Positions 33,096 through 43,783 are shown, numbered from the stretch's first letter. The stretch is 64,000 bases of DNA from Methylotuvimicrobium alcaliphilum 20Z (GCF_000968535.2 NC_016112.1:3224001-3288000); one strand, 5' to 3'. Notes: a model not told the origin generated them from the sequence alone. Numbers and translations: made by a program.

Positions 33096-34325
33096 CTAAC
33101 TTTCTATCGGCTCTCTATCCAGCTCGAAGGCCGAGTGCAAGGCTCTGACCGCCAATTCCAGATATTTTTCATCAACGACGACCGAAATCTTAATTTCCGA
33201 GGTCGAGATCATTCTAATATTAATCCCTTCGTCTGCCAAGGCTTTAAACATCGTACTAGCGATTCCCGCATGCGAACGCATACCGACGCCGACGATCGAT
33301 ATTTTGACGATTTTGACATCCCCTGTAACGGCCTTGGCTCCTAATTCGGCGCAAATCGAATCAAGCAGCTCTTTGGCTTTTTCGTAATCATTGCGATGCA
33401 CCGTGAAGGTAAAGTCGGTCGTCTCGTCGCCGGCGATATTCTGAATGATCATGTCGACTTCGATATTGGCATCGGCGATCGGTCCCAAAATTTTATAGGC
33501 GACACCAGGCAAATCGGGCACACCGGTAATCGTTAGCTTGGCTTCGTCCCGATTAAACGCAATTCCTGAAATTAAAGCTTGTTCCATTTGATCGTCCTCA
33601 TAGGTAATTAACGTACCTTTGCCCTCTGTAAATGATGATAAAACTCTCAGCGGCACATTATATTTGCCGGCAAATTCGACCGATCGGATTTGCAGGACCT
33701 TCGAGCCCAGGCTTGCCATTTCAAGCATTTCCTCGAAAGTAATTTTTTCCAATCGCCTAGCATTCGGCTCGACCCGCGGATCGGTCGTATAGACACCGTC
33801 GACGTCGGTAAATATACAACACTCGTCGGCTTTCAAGGCCGCCGCCAATGCAACTGCCGTCGTATCCGAACCGCCACGCCCTAAGGTTGTAATATTCCCC
33901 TTATCATCGACACCTTGGAAGCCGGCAACGACAACCACGCGTCCCGCTGTCAGATCCTCGCGCATTCTTTTATCGTCGATATTGATAATTCTGGCCTTGG
34001 TATGACTGCTATCGGTTAGTATTTTGACTTGACCGCCGGTATAGGAGCAGGCCGGACAACCCAGCTCATGCAAGGCCATGCTCAATAAAGACGTCGTCAC
34101 CTGCTCGCCGGTCGACAATAAGACATCCATCTCTCGGGAGTTCGGGTATTTCTGGATTTCATTCGCCAAAGCAATCAATCGATTCGTTTCGCCGCTCATT
34201 GCGGAGACGACGATAACCAATTGATCCCCTTGGTCATGAGCTTGTTTTACTTTTTCCGCCACCGCTTTGATTCGCTCAACAGAACCAACCGATGTTCCAC
34301 CGAATTTATATACGAATAATCCCAT
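33096..34325 (-). CDS. lysC: Aspartate kinase
   Basis: The 409 residues begin with the kinase signature KFGGTSVGSVERI and contain GRGGSDTTAVALAAAL. The C-terminal third has two ACT regulatory domains (LTITGVPDLPGVAYKI and KISIVGVGMRSHAGIA) that sense lysine and/or threonine. The enzyme phosphorylates aspartate as the first step toward Lys, Thr, Met and diaminopimelate. There is no homoserine dehydrogenase fusion, so it is the monofunctional type. It starts only 3 bp after alaS. Confidence 0.95.
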   Translation of the reverse strand: MGLFVYKFGGTSVGSVERIKAVAEKVKQAHDQGDQLVIVVSAMSGETNRLIALANEIQKYPNSREMDVLLSTGEQVTTSLLSMALHELGCPACSYTGGQVKILTDSSHTKARIINIDDKRMREDLTAGRVVVVAGFQGVDDKGNITTLGRGGSDTTAVALAAALKADECCIFTDVDGVYTTDPRVEPNARRLEKITFEEMLEMASLGSKVLQIRSVEFAGKYNVPLRVLSSFTEGKGTLITYEDDQMEQALISGIAFNRDEAKLTITGVPDLPGVAYKILGPIADANIEVDMIIQNIAGDETTDFTFTVHRNDYEKAKELLDSICAELGAKAVTGDVKIVKISIVGVGMRSHAGIASTMFKALADEGINIRMISTSEIKISVVVDEKYLELAVRALHSAFELDREPIES

Positions 34326-34328
34326 TAT

Positions 34329-36959
34329 TCAATAACCTTTAAAATAAGCGCCGAGTTGTTCCCGAACCCATTGCGCAACTGAGTTGAGCGCATCCGGCAA
34401 TGCCGCCGGGTTATTACCTCCCGCTTGAGCCATATCGGGTCGGCCGCCGCCTTTACCACCGACTTGCGTGGCTACCACATTGACCAAATCACCGGCTTTG
34501 ATTTTAGAAACCAAGTCTTTCGATACTCCCGCTATCATACTGACTTTATCGCCTTTGACGGTCGCAAGTACAACTGCGCAACTACCAAGCTTATTGCGCA
34601 ATTGGTCAAGCATGTCGCGGAGCGCTTTCGGATCGCTATCATCGATTTTAGCCGCCAAGACTTTAACACCCTCGATCTCGACCGCTTGACTGCTCAATTC
34701 GCCGCCAGCCGAACTCGCCATTTTCACTTTCAACCGTTCCAACTCTTTTTCTAGTTGCTTGTTTTTTTCCAGCAATTGCTCGACCTTATCGGCCGCCTTT
34801 TCCGGCGCGCTTTTCAAGCATCCCGCAATGATCGCCAAGGCTTTATCGCGGCTATCGATCCAATCCAATGCGGCACTGCCGGTAACGGCTTCGATCCTTC
34901 TGACGCCCGCTGCGACACCGGTTTCGCCGATGATCTTGAACAAGCCGATATCGCCAGCCCGATCGACATGCGTGCCGCCGCACAGTTCGGTGGAAAAGCC
35001 GCCGATTCTAAGCACTCTGACTTCGTCGCCGTATTTTTCGCCAAACAAAGCCATTGCCCCGGCTTGCATCGCCTCTTCTTTGGCCATGACTTCTGCCAAT
35101 ACCGGCTCGTTTAAACGAATCTGTTCGTTGACCAAGCGCTCGATCACGGCGATTTGCTCGGGCGTCACCGGCTCGAAATGAGAAAAGTCGAAACGCAGGC
35201 GTTCGGCATTCACTAAGGATCCTTTCTGCGTGACATGATCGCCTAAGACTTCACGCAAGGCCGCATGCAATAGATGTGTCGCAGAATGGTTCAACTCGGT
35301 CGCTTTTCTTTTGATCTTATCGACTCTCGCGGTACAGCTTTCTCCGACCGACAAACTCCCCGACAACAGCTTGCCGCGATGCAAAAACAAGTCGCCGCCT
35401 TGCTTTTGCGTGTTGACGACTTCGAATACGCCTTGATCGGTCGAAATGCGGCCGCAGTCGCCGACTTGTCCGCCGGACTCGCCATAAAACGGCGTTTTTT
35501 CCAGGACGACAATGCCTTCATCGCCTTCGTTTAAGCTTTCTACCGCTTCGCCTTCCATAAACAAGCCGATAATCTTGGTGCTGTCTTCAAGATATTGATA
35601 GCCGGTGAATTCGGTTTGACCGTCCAGTTTTAATGTCTGGTTGTAATCGGCACCGAAACTGCTTGCCGCCCGCGCCCGATTGCGCTGTTCGGCCATTTCG
35701 GTCTCGAAGCCGGCGTGATCAATCGTCAACTGATGTTCGCGCGCAAAGTCGGCGGTCAAATCGACTGGGAATCCGTAGGTATCGTATAACTGAAACACGA
35801 TATTTCCGGGTATCGTCGAACCTTCCAGCTTGGCTACGCAAGCCTCCAGAATCTTCATCCCTTGCTCGAGTGTTTCGGCAAAGCGCTCTTCTTCTTTTTT
35901 TAGTACACGCTCGACTTGTTCTTGAGCATTTTTCAATTCGGGGTAAGCCTCGCCCATTTGCTCGACAAGCGGCGCTACCAATTGATAAAAGAAAACTTCA
36001 CGGATACCTAAGCGGTAACCGTGGCGAATAGCCCTTCGGATAATCCGTCGTAGCACATAGCCCCGCCCTTCGTTAGACGGCAAGACACCATCCACGATCA
36101 AAAATGCGCAGGAACGTATATGGTCGGCGATTACGCGCAACGAACTCTTGTTCAGGTCCTTGATGCCGGCCAGTTTTGCGGCCGCTTTCAGCAAGCCTTG
36201 AAATAAATCGATTTCGTAATTGCTATGCACGCCCTGCATGACTGCGGCGATTCGCTCCAAGCCCATGCCGGTATCGACCGACGGCTTCGGCAATGCATGC
36301 AGATTGCCTTCGCTATCGCGATCGTATTGCATGAACACCAGATTCCAGATTTCGATGAAGCGATCGCCATCCTCGTCCGGCGATCCCGGCGGCCCGCCAG
36401 GAATCGATTCGCCGTGGTCATAGAAAATTTCGCTGCATGGGCCGCACGGACCGATATCGCCCATCGCCCAAAAGTTGTCTTTGGAGCCGATACGGGAAAA
36501 ACGCTTCGGATCGGCTCCGACGTCTTCCAGCCAGATTTTTTCGGCTTCGGAATCTTCATCGAAAACCGTAACCCATAATTTTTCAGCCGGAATGCCTAAT
36601 TCTTTGGTCAAAAAATCCCAAGCCAAGTGTATTGCATCCTGTTTGAAATAATCGCCGAAACTGAAGTTGCCGAGCATTTCAAAAAATGTATGATGCCTCG
36701 CCGTATAACCGACATTTTCCAAGTCGTTATGCTTGCCGCCGGCACGAACGCAACGCTGACTAGTCGCGGCACGCGTGTAGTCGCGATGCTCTCGGCCGAG
36801 GAACACATCTTTGAATTGCACCATACCGGCATTGGTAAACAACAATGTCGGGTCGTTACCCGGAACCAGCGAACTGGAGGGTTGGATGGAATGTCCGCGT
36901 TGGCGAAAAAAATCCAGGAATGCGGAACGCAATTCCGAACTGCTCATGTTTTTCATCAT
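34329..36959 (-). CDS. alaS: Alanyl-tRNA synthetase
   Basis: The 876 residues have the class II catalytic core ([29 protein letters not shown]), the tRNA-recognition domain, the editing domain with the zinc site [11 protein letters not shown]...CGGTH, and a C-terminal DHHA1-like domain ([12 protein letters not shown]). It charges tRNA-Ala and clears mischarged Ser and Gly. Length equals the E. coli enzyme. The start could be any of the Met codons in MMKNM at 36959-36947. It is followed at once by lysC, likely one transcript with recX upstream. Confidence 0.97.
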   Translation of the reverse strand: MMKNMSSSELRSAFLDFFRQRGHSIQPSSSLVPGNDPTLLFTNAGMVQFKDVFLGREHRDYTRAATSQRCVRAGGKHNDLENVGYTARHHTFFEMLGNFSFGDYFKQDAIHLAWDFLTKELGIPAEKLWVTVFDEDSEAEKIWLEDVGADPKRFSRIGSKDNFWAMGDIGPCGPCSEIFYDHGESIPGGPPGSPDEDGDRFIEIWNLVFMQYDRDSEGNLHALPKPSVDTGMGLERIAAVMQGVHSNYEIDLFQGLLKAAAKLAGIKDLNKSSLRVIADHIRSCAFLIVDGVLPSNEGRGYVLRRIIRRAIRHGYRLGIREVFFYQLVAPLVEQMGEAYPELKNAQEQVERVLKKEEERFAETLEQGMKILEACVAKLEGSTIPGNIVFQLYDTYGFPVDLTADFAREHQLTIDHAGFETEMAEQRNRARAASSFGADYNQTLKLDGQTEFTGYQYLEDSTKIIGLFMEGEAVESLNEGDEGIVVLEKTPFYGESGGQVGDCGRISTDQGVFEVVNTQKQGGDLFLHRGKLLSGSLSVGESCTARVDKIKRKATELNHSATHLLHAALREVLGDHVTQKGSLVNAERLRFDFSHFEPVTPEQIAVIERLVNEQIRLNEPVLAEVMAKEEAMQAGAMALFGEKYGDEVRVLRIGGFSTELCGGTHVDRAGDIGLFKIIGETGVAAGVRRIEAVTGSAALDWIDSRDKALAIIAGCLKSAPEKAADKVEQLLEKNKQLEKELERLKVKMASSAGGELSSQAVEIEGVKVLAAKIDDSDPKALRDMLDQLRNKLGSCAVVLATVKGDKVSMIAGVSKDLVSKIKAGDLVNVVATQVGGKGGGRPDMAQAGGNNPAALPDALNSVAQWVREQLGAYFKGY

Positions 36960-37039
36960 CTTCGAATACTAAATGTTCTTGGAATTACTTAACCCAGCTT
37001 TAACAAATGTAGTGACCAGGACTATAGAGTTGAATATTA

Positions 37040-37543
37040 TCATTTATTTTTCAATGCCTTACCATCCATAAATGTTAAAGCTTGGTTAATTTTAATGTTC
37101 AAGTGTTCGGGCAAAACGGCGATCATGCCACCGGAAAACCCTCGTTGCAATAAAAACCGGCTTCGTTTACTCCATTCAGACAACGTTATCGCATCTTCTT
37201 GCCGATATTTTTTTCGATACACCTCTAGCAAAACATTTAACCAACTACCCGCTGTTTCCGTAACGATTTCTTGCAAATCAAAGTTTTCTATTCCTAATTG
37301 TCGAAGCTCGTAATCTATACGATTCGGACCGAAACCCTTTTCGATTCGTTGACGCGCGTAACATTCGGCGAAACGGCTATCGCTCAGCCAATCTTGCTCG
37401 ACCAAATTGTCCAGCACGCGGCCTATCCTATCTTTATCGAATCCTCTCGATAATAATTTGTTTTTCAATTCCAGTCGACTGTGTTCACGACGCGCCAACA
37501 ATCGTAAACACACATCTTTAATCGATTTAAGATCGGCGTCCAT
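37040..37543 (-). CDS. recX: Regulatory protein RecX
   Basis: This 167-residue, charged, helix-rich protein has the RecX pattern CLRLLARREHSRLELKNKLL, then DWLSDSRFAECYARQRIEKG and GPNRIDYELRQLGI. RecX lies along RecA filaments and blocks their growth. It is encoded after recA, separated by an 89-bp gap that holds a family C fragment. Position and length are normal. Confidence 0.93.
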   Translation of the reverse strand: MDADLKSIKDVCLRLLARREHSRLELKNKLLSRGFDKDRIGRVLDNLVEQDWLSDSRFAECYARQRIEKGFGPNRIDYELRQLGIENFDLQEIVTETAGSWLNVLLEVYRKKYRQEDAITLSEWSKRSRFLLQRGFSGGMIAVLPEHLNIKINQALTFMDGKALKNK

Positions 37544-37552
37544 GCTACTCCC

Positions 37553-37612
37553 TTTATACTGAAAAAATGGCTGACTTTATGAAGGTATAGGGTATGACTG
37601 CCGACAAGCCCC
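37553..37612. repeat. Family C fragment between recA and recX
   Basis: CTTTATACTGAAAAAATGG...CTTTATGAAGGTATAGGGTATGACTGCCGACAAGCC matches the left side of the copy at 55905-55950. The right side is missing. Confidence 0.65.
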
Positions 37613-37632
37613 CTTCAGTAATTCGCCCAATT

Positions 37633-38673
37633 TTATTTTTCCGGAAGAACCTCTTCATCGGCTTTTTCAGCCGACACACGCAACGCGGCAAAAGCTTCGG
37701 CTCTGATTTTCGCTTCGATATCCGCCGCTTTTTCGGGATGCTCTTTCAAAAACTGTTTAACATTGTCCTTGCCTTGCCCGATTTTTTCATCGTTATAGCT
37801 GTACCATGAGCCGGCTTTTTGTATAAAACCGTAAGACACGCCTAAGTCTACTAATTCGCCATAAAAGGACACGCCTTCACCATAAAGAATCTCGAATTCA
37901 GCCTGCTTGAAAGGCGGCGCGACCTTGTTTTTGACGACCTTGACGCGGGTTTCGTTGCCGATCACTTCGTCGCCTTTTTTAACCGAGCCGATGCGTCGAA
38001 TATCCAAACGCACCGAAGCATAAAATTTTAAGGCATTGCCGCCGGTCGTCGTTTCCGGACTGCCGAACATGACGCCGATTTTCATGCGAATCTGATTTAT
38101 GAATATCACCAAGGTATTCGAACGCTTGATATTAGCGGTCAATTTTCTGAGCGCCTGAGACATCAAGCGGGCTTGCAAGCCCATGTGCGAATCGCCCATA
38201 TCGCCTTCGATTTCGGCTTTCGGGGTGAGCGCTGCAACCGAATCGACGACGACGATATCGACTGCTCCCGAACGAACCAGCATATCGGTAATTTCTAGCG
38301 CCTGCTCGCCGGTGTCGGGTTGAGAAACCAATAAATCGTCGACGTTGACGCCGATTTTTTCGGCATAACCGGGATCGAGTGCATGCTCGGCATCGACGAA
38401 CGCGGCGGTCCCGCCCAGTTTTTGCATTTGCGCGATAACCGATAAAGTCAATGTGGTTTTACCTGACGACTCCGGGCCGTAAATTTCAATCACCCTTCCA
38501 CGCGGTAGCCCCCCGCATCCTAAAGCAATATCCAAGGATAAAGAACCGGTCGAGACAACCTGGATATCTCGAGAAGCGGCCACATCGCCCATCCGCATCA
38601 CCGAGCCTTTGCCGAATTGTTTTTCGATCTGCATCAAGGCAGCGCCAAGTGCTTTTTTCTTGTTCTCATCCAT
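37633..38673 (-). CDS. recA: Recombinase RecA
   Basis: The 346 residues start [20 protein letters not shown] and contain Walker [10 protein letters not shown], the DNA-binding loops ([35 protein letters not shown]) and the acidic C-tail. RecA drives strand exchange and triggers LexA cleavage. No clear LexA box (CTGT-N8-ACAG) is visible in the 150 bp upstream. A family B element begins there at 38779, about 105 bp from the start, and may have displaced upstream control sequences. Confidence 0.98.
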   Translation of the reverse strand: MDENKKKALGAALMQIEKQFGKGSVMRMGDVAASRDIQVVSTGSLSLDIALGCGGLPRGRVIEIYGPESSGKTTLTLSVIAQMQKLGGTAAFVDAEHALDPGYAEKIGVNVDDLLVSQPDTGEQALEITDMLVRSGAVDIVVVDSVAALTPKAEIEGDMGDSHMGLQARLMSQALRKLTANIKRSNTLVIFINQIRMKIGVMFGSPETTTGGNALKFYASVRLDIRRIGSVKKGDEVIGNETRVKVVKNKVAPPFKQAEFEILYGEGVSFYGELVDLGVSYGFIQKAGSWYSYNDEKIGQGKDNVKQFLKEHPEKAADIEAKIRAEAFAALRVSAEKADEEVLPEK

Positions 38674-38778
38674 TTATATTGCCCTCATTTAAACTGGTTT
38701 CTATTTCGAAAACACTCTGCTGCAAAATGTCTTCTGTTAGGCGTTCGCTGTTTCTTTCTAAAAGTACAATTCATACTA

Positions 38779-39020
38779 AGGCTTTCGTGACAAATAACTT
38801 CCTGGAATCATGAGCTTTCTAGCGGGTTCGGTAACTCGCTTGACAGGACGCCGTAAATACATCCGTGTAGGCTTGACGGCGGAATCTGATTGCCATGGAT
38901 GGCATGAATGCAGATTTTGCAGGAGCAAAAATCTGCCCTGCCGCCGACACCTGTCAATCGAGTTACCGAACCTGCCTACCCTGAACCAAAAAATAGGGAA
39001 GTTATTTATGACCAAATCCT
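38779..39020. mobile_element. Family B element upstream of recA
   Basis: Outer ends AAGGCTTTCGTGACAAATAA and AGTTATTTATGACCAAATCC are imperfect inverses; inner ends GGTTCGGTAACTCG (38825) and CGAGTTACCGAACC (38972) are perfect. A nested unit (GCCATGGATGGC, GCAGATTTTGC...GCAAAAATCTGC) sits in the centre. The sister copy at 56118 has the same outer and inner ends but lacks the nested unit. Confidence 0.8.
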
Positions 39021-39540
39021 AAATTTAAAAAAACCACCTATCCGATCTTTGCCATTGGAAGAATCGGCATTGCTAGTCATCGCCTTTCGATAAAGCGGTA
39101 ACAGCCATCGCTAAAAAGGGCTTATTATGACATAGCGTATTTTATTTGGCACAGCTAATGTGTCTCGTTCAATTTAAACGACTTACTAACTATTTACTTG
39201 GTTATGCCAATGCTGTTTTGTTCGATGCTTACACGAAATGTGAGCGGTAGACTGCGTCTGGAATTGGCAGTCGACACATACAACAATGTAAGTTTGGGTA
39301 TCGAAAAAAAACCATGTTAGCTAATTGCTTTGCTGTGTTCGCGCTTATAAACTGAAATATTTTTGAAATTGTTGGTGTTCATAGGCTATTAAGCGCCTGA
39401 TGTAGGCAGTCGAGAGCAACGCGCGAAACGACGCCTTATAACTAACGCCTTTTATAGGCCGTTTCTCACCCAACCCACTCGACACTACCTCGCATCAATG
39501 ACTTCGCCCCAACCCATTACAGCCTCCGCCCAAAAATAAA
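39021..39540. other. 520-bp stretch with no recognised feature
   Basis: I find no gene, tRNA or clear repeat here. It contains several stop codons in all frames and only weak inverted repeats. Confidence 0.5.
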
Positions 39541-39804
39541 TCAATCAGAATTAATATCCGATTTATCTTTTGACTTTTCAATCAATTGATCCATTTCTTC
39601 TCTAGGCAAATAATCCAAATCCCAATGACTGGTATAGTTTTCCTTTAAGCGCCTTCTTCCCGGATGCAATGCCTTCGACTCAGCGCGACAAGTTACCGCG
39701 GCGGTTTGTGACGACTCTTCGGATAATTCGTTATCTTTGTCATCGCCATAATGGTTTAATCGCGCAAAAACCGTTTGTTTGATGCTGTCGAACAGATGAC
39801 TCAT
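39541..39804 (-). CDS. Small acidic/charged hypothetical protein
   Basis: The start MSHLFDSIKQTVFARLNHYG (39804) is preferred because GGAGTAGAGGA lies just before it; the frame runs on into a family A fragment, which is unlikely to be coding. The 87 residues are hydrophilic with many Asp, Glu, Lys and Ser, no signal peptide or membrane segment, and the tail DYLPREEMDQLIEKSKDKSD. I do not recognise it. It stands alone, 216 bp from lpxB on the same strand. Confidence 0.5.
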   Translation of the reverse strand: MSHLFDSIKQTVFARLNHYGDDKDNELSEESSQTAAVTCRAESKALHPGRRRLKENYTSHWDLDYLPREEMDQLIEKSKDKSDINSD

Positions 39805-39850
39805 ATCCTCTACTCCTAGCTTTTTACCGAATTTATGCCCGCAGATCAAA

Positions 39851-39892
39851 ATAGGCTCCCCGAGGCCGAATTTTCATCTACGATGGGTATAA
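39851..39892 (-). repeat. Terminal fragment of family A
   Basis: GGCTCCCCGAGGCCGAATTTTCATCTACGATGGGTATA equals one end (about 40 bp) of the family A repeat. The rest is absent. Confidence 0.7.
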
Positions 39893-40021
39893 CACAGTAG
39901 TCATGGAAACTAAAATTTCGCTTATAGTTTATCGCGCAATGCATTATAAGCAAACCCTAGTAATTTACTAGGAAATACAAACCCTAACCTCTGCCCGGTA
40001 GCTAAAACCGAACCGTCTTTC

Positions 40022-41173
40022 TTATTTTTCGGTCAACATTTCTAAAGCCAGGATCGCCATGTTTTTCGACCCTTCTCCACTTCCCAGCGTATTTTTAATG
40101 GCAATCAAATCGGACTTTACCGCATCGTAATAAGCTCGATCGCTCAATAGTTTGACGATTTCATCGGCCATATTTTTCGCGTTAGCTTGGTGCTGTATCA
40201 ATTCTTTGGCCACCGCCTTACCCGCAACGATATTGGGCAAGCCGATAAAAGGAGTTTTCACTAACAACCTTCCGAGCCAGTAGGTCAATTCGGATAGTTT
40301 GTAAACGATAACCATCGGCACCTGTAGTAGCGCAATTTCCAGCGTAGCGGTTCCTGAACTCGTCATGATCGCCGTACAACATTGAACCGCATCGTAGGTT
40401 TCGTTTTTAATAACCTTGATTGCCAACTCGGAACGATCGAGATATGACCGAAGCAGCTCGTCGCTGACACTTTGGGCTTGCGGCAAAATGAATTGCGCAC
40501 CGGGCACAAGGGAAAGCACAATCGACGCGGCGTCCAGCATCACCGGCAGCAATCGTTCAATTTCTTGTTTTCTGCTGCCGGGCATCAACCCAATGACGGG
40601 ACGCTCGCCGTCTAGCCCGAAACGATCCAGGTCTTCATGTTTCGTGTACCGAGGGTGCACTTTGTCGATCGACGGATGCCCAACATAACTTACCGGTACG
40701 TTCTCCGCTTCATAATAGGCTGTTTCAAAAGGAAAAATCACCGCCATCTTATCGATCACTTGACCGTATTGCTTAACTCGCCCAGGACGCCAAGCCCAAA
40801 CTTGAGGACTTACATAAAACAACACCTTGACGCCGATGCTTTTTGCAAATTTGGCCAATTTAAAATTGAATTCCTTATAATCGACGCAAACCAGCAAATC
40901 GGGCCGCTCGTCAACCAATAAACGTTGCATTTGCTTTAAGGCTTGCCGGATTTCCCGATAATGCTTAAGCACTTCGACGACGCCGATTACCCCGATATTC
41001 GACGAATCGCAACGGATATCGATGCCGGCTTCGCGCATCGCCGCCCCGCCCATACCAAGCCCTTCAATGTCGGGATGCAGGCTCTTCAATTCGAGAAACA
41101 TGTGCGCGGCATGACGGTCGCCGGAGGATTCGCCGGCGCTGAATATGACCTTAAAAGGCCGGGTAGTTGTCAA
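40022..41173 (-). CDS. lpxB: Lipid A disaccharide synthase
   Basis: The 383 residues carry the LpxB signatures FSAGESSGDRHAAHMFLELK, GLGMGGAAMREAG and YVSPQVWAWRPGRVKQ, and the UDP-sugar site GTATLEIAL. It joins 2,3-diacyl-glucosamine-1-phosphate to UDP-2,3-diacylglucosamine to form the lipid A disaccharide, at the inner membrane. It starts 22 bp after the DegT-family aminotransferase gene. The gene order gnnA-gnnB-lpxB suggests that the sugar may be a 2,3-diamino sugar. Confidence 0.96.
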   Translation of the reverse strand: MTTTRPFKVIFSAGESSGDRHAAHMFLELKSLHPDIEGLGMGGAAMREAGIDIRCDSSNIGVIGVVEVLKHYREIRQALKQMQRLLVDERPDLLVCVDYKEFNFKLAKFAKSIGVKVLFYVSPQVWAWRPGRVKQYGQVIDKMAVIFPFETAYYEAENVPVSYVGHPSIDKVHPRYTKHEDLDRFGLDGERPVIGLMPGSRKQEIERLLPVMLDAASIVLSLVPGAQFILPQAQSVSDELLRSYLDRSELAIKVIKNETYDAVQCCTAIMTSSGTATLEIALLQVPMVIVYKLSELTYWLGRLLVKTPFIGLPNIVAGKAVAKELIQHQANAKNMADEIVKLLSDRAYYDAVKSDLIAIKNTLGSGEGSKNMAILALEMLTEK

Positions 41174-41195
41174 AAGCAGGTCCCTCAGCGATTGA

Positions 41196-42293
41196 TCAAG
41201 CCGTCAGCACGGAACGAATCACGCCGACGATGATTTCGATGTTTTCATCCGACAAATTCGGACAAATCGGCAGCGCCATGCAGTTCGCGGCAACCGATTC
41301 GGTCACCGGCAAAGATACATCGGCATAGGCTTCCTTGAAGACATTTTGCCGGTGCAAGGGCACCGGATAATAAATCGCGCAACCGATTTGCTTGTCTTGC
41401 AAGGCTTTCAGCACGTCATCGCGCCGATCGCATAGCAATGTGTATTGATGATAGACATGCTCGCCCAAGCCGTCTTCATAAGGCACGGTCAACGGCAAAT
41501 CAGCCATCAATTTCGAATACAAGTGCGCGGCGCGGCGGCGGCCTTGATTATATTGTTCGATGCGTTTCAATTTGACACGCAGAACCACGGCCTGCATGTC
41601 GTCGAGCCGGCTGTTATAGCCGATCACATCATGATAATAGCGCACATCGGAGCCGTGATTGCGCAGCATTTTGACTTTCGCGGCAGTCTCGTCCGAATTC
41701 GTCGTGACCAGACCTCCGTCGCCGAATGCGCCGAGATTTTTACTCGGAAAAAAGCTAAACCCGGCCGCATTACCGATACTGCCGGTTTGTTTGTCGTCAA
41801 TTCGAGCGCCGAACGATTGCGCGCAATCTTCAATCAATTTCAGATGATGTTTGGCGCAAATTTCTTTGATTCTTGCCATATCGGCCGGCTGTCCAAACAA
41901 ATGTACCGGCATCACGGCCTTGGTTTTCGGCGTGATCGCCCGCTCGATCGCTTCCGGGTCGATATTGAAGGTGCGCGGATCGATATCGACGAAGACCGGT
42001 TTTGCACCGACATAGCAGATCGCCTCGGCCGTGGCAATGAATGTGAAAGCCGTCGTAATGACTTCATCGCCGGCGCCGATGCCTTCGGCAGCTAACGCCA
42101 AATGCAGCGCATCGGTTCCTGAAGCCACACCGATGGCATGCTTAACCCCTAAATAATCGGCCGCTTCCTTCTCGAAGCCTTGAACATTCGGCCCCAATAT
42201 GAAGGAACAATTTTCAATCGTTTGCTCAAGCCCTTGCTCGATTTCATCTTTGATTTCGGCATATTGGGCCTTCAAATTTACCATAGGGATCAT
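41196..42293 (-). CDS. gnnB: DegT/DnrJ/EryC1 sugar aminotransferase, GnnB-like
   Basis: The 365 residues are a PLP-dependent sugar transaminase: MVNLKAQYAEIKDEI at the start, GVASGTDALHLAL, PVHLFGQPADM, ED-CAQSFGA and the PLP lysine in FSFFPSKNLGAFGDGG. GnnB transfers an amino group to UDP-3-keto-GlcNAc to form UDP-GlcNAc3N. WbpE/WlbC-type enzymes for UDP-GlcNAc3NAcA are close relatives, so the product is inferred from context. The gene is directly before lpxB and follows a Gfo/Idh/MocA dehydrogenase. In Acidithiobacillus ferrooxidans gnnA and gnnB likewise accompany lipid A genes. No 3-N-acetyltransferase (WbpD-like) gene is adjacent, which favours the GnnB reading. Confidence 0.65.
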   Translation of the reverse strand: MIPMVNLKAQYAEIKDEIEQGLEQTIENCSFILGPNVQGFEKEAADYLGVKHAIGVASGTDALHLALAAEGIGAGDEVITTAFTFIATAEAICYVGAKPVFVDIDPRTFNIDPEAIERAITPKTKAVMPVHLFGQPADMARIKEICAKHHLKLIEDCAQSFGARIDDKQTGSIGNAAGFSFFPSKNLGAFGDGGLVTTNSDETAAKVKMLRNHGSDVRYYHDVIGYNSRLDDMQAVVLRVKLKRIEQYNQGRRRAAHLYSKLMADLPLTVPYEDGLGEHVYHQYTLLCDRRDDVLKALQDKQIGCAIYYPVPLHRQNVFKEAYADVSLPVTESVAANCMALPICPNLSDENIEIIVGVIRSVLTA

Positions 42294-42411
42294 GTCGATT
42301 AACGCCTCTTTGTAGAACTATAAATTTTTTTTAACTTGAATCGCTCAGGCCGAATAGACCGGACAAAAATCTGCTCGCCCATCTTGCGTAACTATTCAGC
42401 CCCCCGGAAAT

Positions 42412-42665
42412 TATCGTTCCCACGCTCTGCGTGGGAACGCCTGAGTACCGCTCCAGCGGTACGAGACGCTAGAGCATCTCGGTCTTCATTCCCACACCGG
42501 AGTGTCACTGCCATTAAGTTAAGGATTTTTCCGTTCGCCCTGAGCCTGTCGAAGGGTGAATGGAAAAATCCTGGGTCGATAAGTTAAGCCGTCCATGGTT
42601 CGACAGGCTCATCACGAACGGCTTAACTTAATGGCAGTGGCGCTCTGCGTGGGAACGATAGGGGG
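42412..42665. repeat. Nested palindromic repeats between gnnA and gnnB
   Basis: CGTTCCCACGC...GCGTGGGAACG arms enclose a 134-bp unit at 42506-42639 with perfect 18-bp ends CACTGCCATTAAGTTAAG. Inside that unit is a CCTGTCGAA/TTCGACAGG hairpin. The CTGCCATTAAGTTAA end also occurs alone near 7210, 24839 and 61692. No gene is present in this 395-bp gap. Confidence 0.7.
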
Positions 42666-42688
42666 TATGAATAATTACCATCTTGCTG

Positions 42689-43624
42689 TTATTTATTCAA
42701 CGCCTTGGAAATTGCCAATGCTGTCGCCAATGCGCGTCTACCGGCCTCGCCAGACACCAGCGGGTTGCTTCCTGAATGGATACAATTGACGAAATGTTTG
42801 ATTTCTTCAAGCAGCGCATCGCCGTTTTCGAACACCGACTCTTCGGTCAATATCTCAGGAATTCCGGGGAACATTTCTTTCGGCCCCGTTTTGTGCTTGG
42901 TCAGCACCCGATTTTGGAAATCGACCGAGATATAAGAACTCGGCCTGAACATACGCATTTTGCGTTCCATTTTCATACTGATACGGCTGGCCGTGACATT
43001 CGCGACGCAACCGCTCTTGAATACCAAACGGGCATTGGCGATATCGATATCGGAAGTCAGCACCGCCGTACCGCTAGCATCGATACGCTCGACTTCGGAA
43101 TCGACCAAAGCCAAAATGATATCGATGTCGTGAATCATTAAATCCAGCACGACGCTAACATCGTTGGCGCGCGGATTGAATGGAGACAAGCGGTGCGATT
43201 CGATAAATAGCGGTTTTTCTTCCGCTTGCCCAAGACCTAGCACAGCCGGGTTAAAGCGCTCCAGATGACCGACTTGCAGAATGACTTTGTTGCGCTCGGC
43301 AATGGCGATTAAGTCATCGGCTTCATCGACCGTCACGGTAATCGGCTTTTCGACCAAAACATGCGCGCCGGATTCGAGAAAATCTTTGGCAACCCGATGA
43401 TGCAAGGTCGTCGGCACAACGATACTGACCGCATCGACCTGACCCAACAAAGACTGATATTCGGTCAAGGCCCTTGCACCATGTTTTTCAGCGACATTGC
43501 GCGCGGCCGTTTCGTTAATATCGACGACTGCCGTCAATTCGCAATCGGGCAGTGATGCATATTTCTCGGCATGAAACTTACCGAGATAACCGGTTCCAAT
43601 AACCGCACATTTTAATTTTTTCAT
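42689..43624 (-). CDS. gnnA: Gfo/Idh/MocA oxidoreductase, GnnA-like
   Basis: The 311 residues have an N-terminal Rossmann fold (KCAVIGTGYLGKFHAEKY, then VVDIN), the family motif VEKPITV with the catalytic Lys, and GHLERFNP followed by the mixed beta-sheet domain. GnnA oxidises the 3-hydroxyl of UDP-GlcNAc with NAD to give the 3-keto sugar used by GnnB. Length (about 311) agrees with GnnA of Acidithiobacillus, known from memory. A WbpB/WlbA-type role in O-antigen synthesis is the main alternative. It is on the same strand as gnnB and lpxB but separated from gnnB by a 395-bp repeat cluster, so co-transcription is uncertain. Confidence 0.65.
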   Translation of the reverse strand: MKKLKCAVIGTGYLGKFHAEKYASLPDCELTAVVDINETAARNVAEKHGARALTEYQSLLGQVDAVSIVVPTTLHHRVAKDFLESGAHVLVEKPITVTVDEADDLIAIAERNKVILQVGHLERFNPAVLGLGQAEEKPLFIESHRLSPFNPRANDVSVVLDLMIHDIDIILALVDSEVERIDASGTAVLTSDIDIANARLVFKSGCVANVTASRISMKMERKMRMFRPSSYISVDFQNRVLTKHKTGPKEMFPGIPEILTEESVFENGDALLEEIKHFVNCIHSGSNPLVSGEAGRRALATALAISKALNK

Positions 43625-43783
43625 AGTGCCAACTAAAATTCTCGTCAGACAGCAACGCTATCGCATACTTCGCGTTCCTGTGAATTATGTAAATGATGCA
43701 TTGTAGACTATTACGTTTAATCCATGAAACGGACTTTTGCAAAGCATCAAGCAAGATGCTCCAGACACAAGATTCATAGCGAA

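Noticed and set aside
38674-38778. LexA (SOS) box before recA
   Set aside because: I looked for CTGT-N8-ACAG and found no convincing match; CTGTTTCTTTC lacks the second half.
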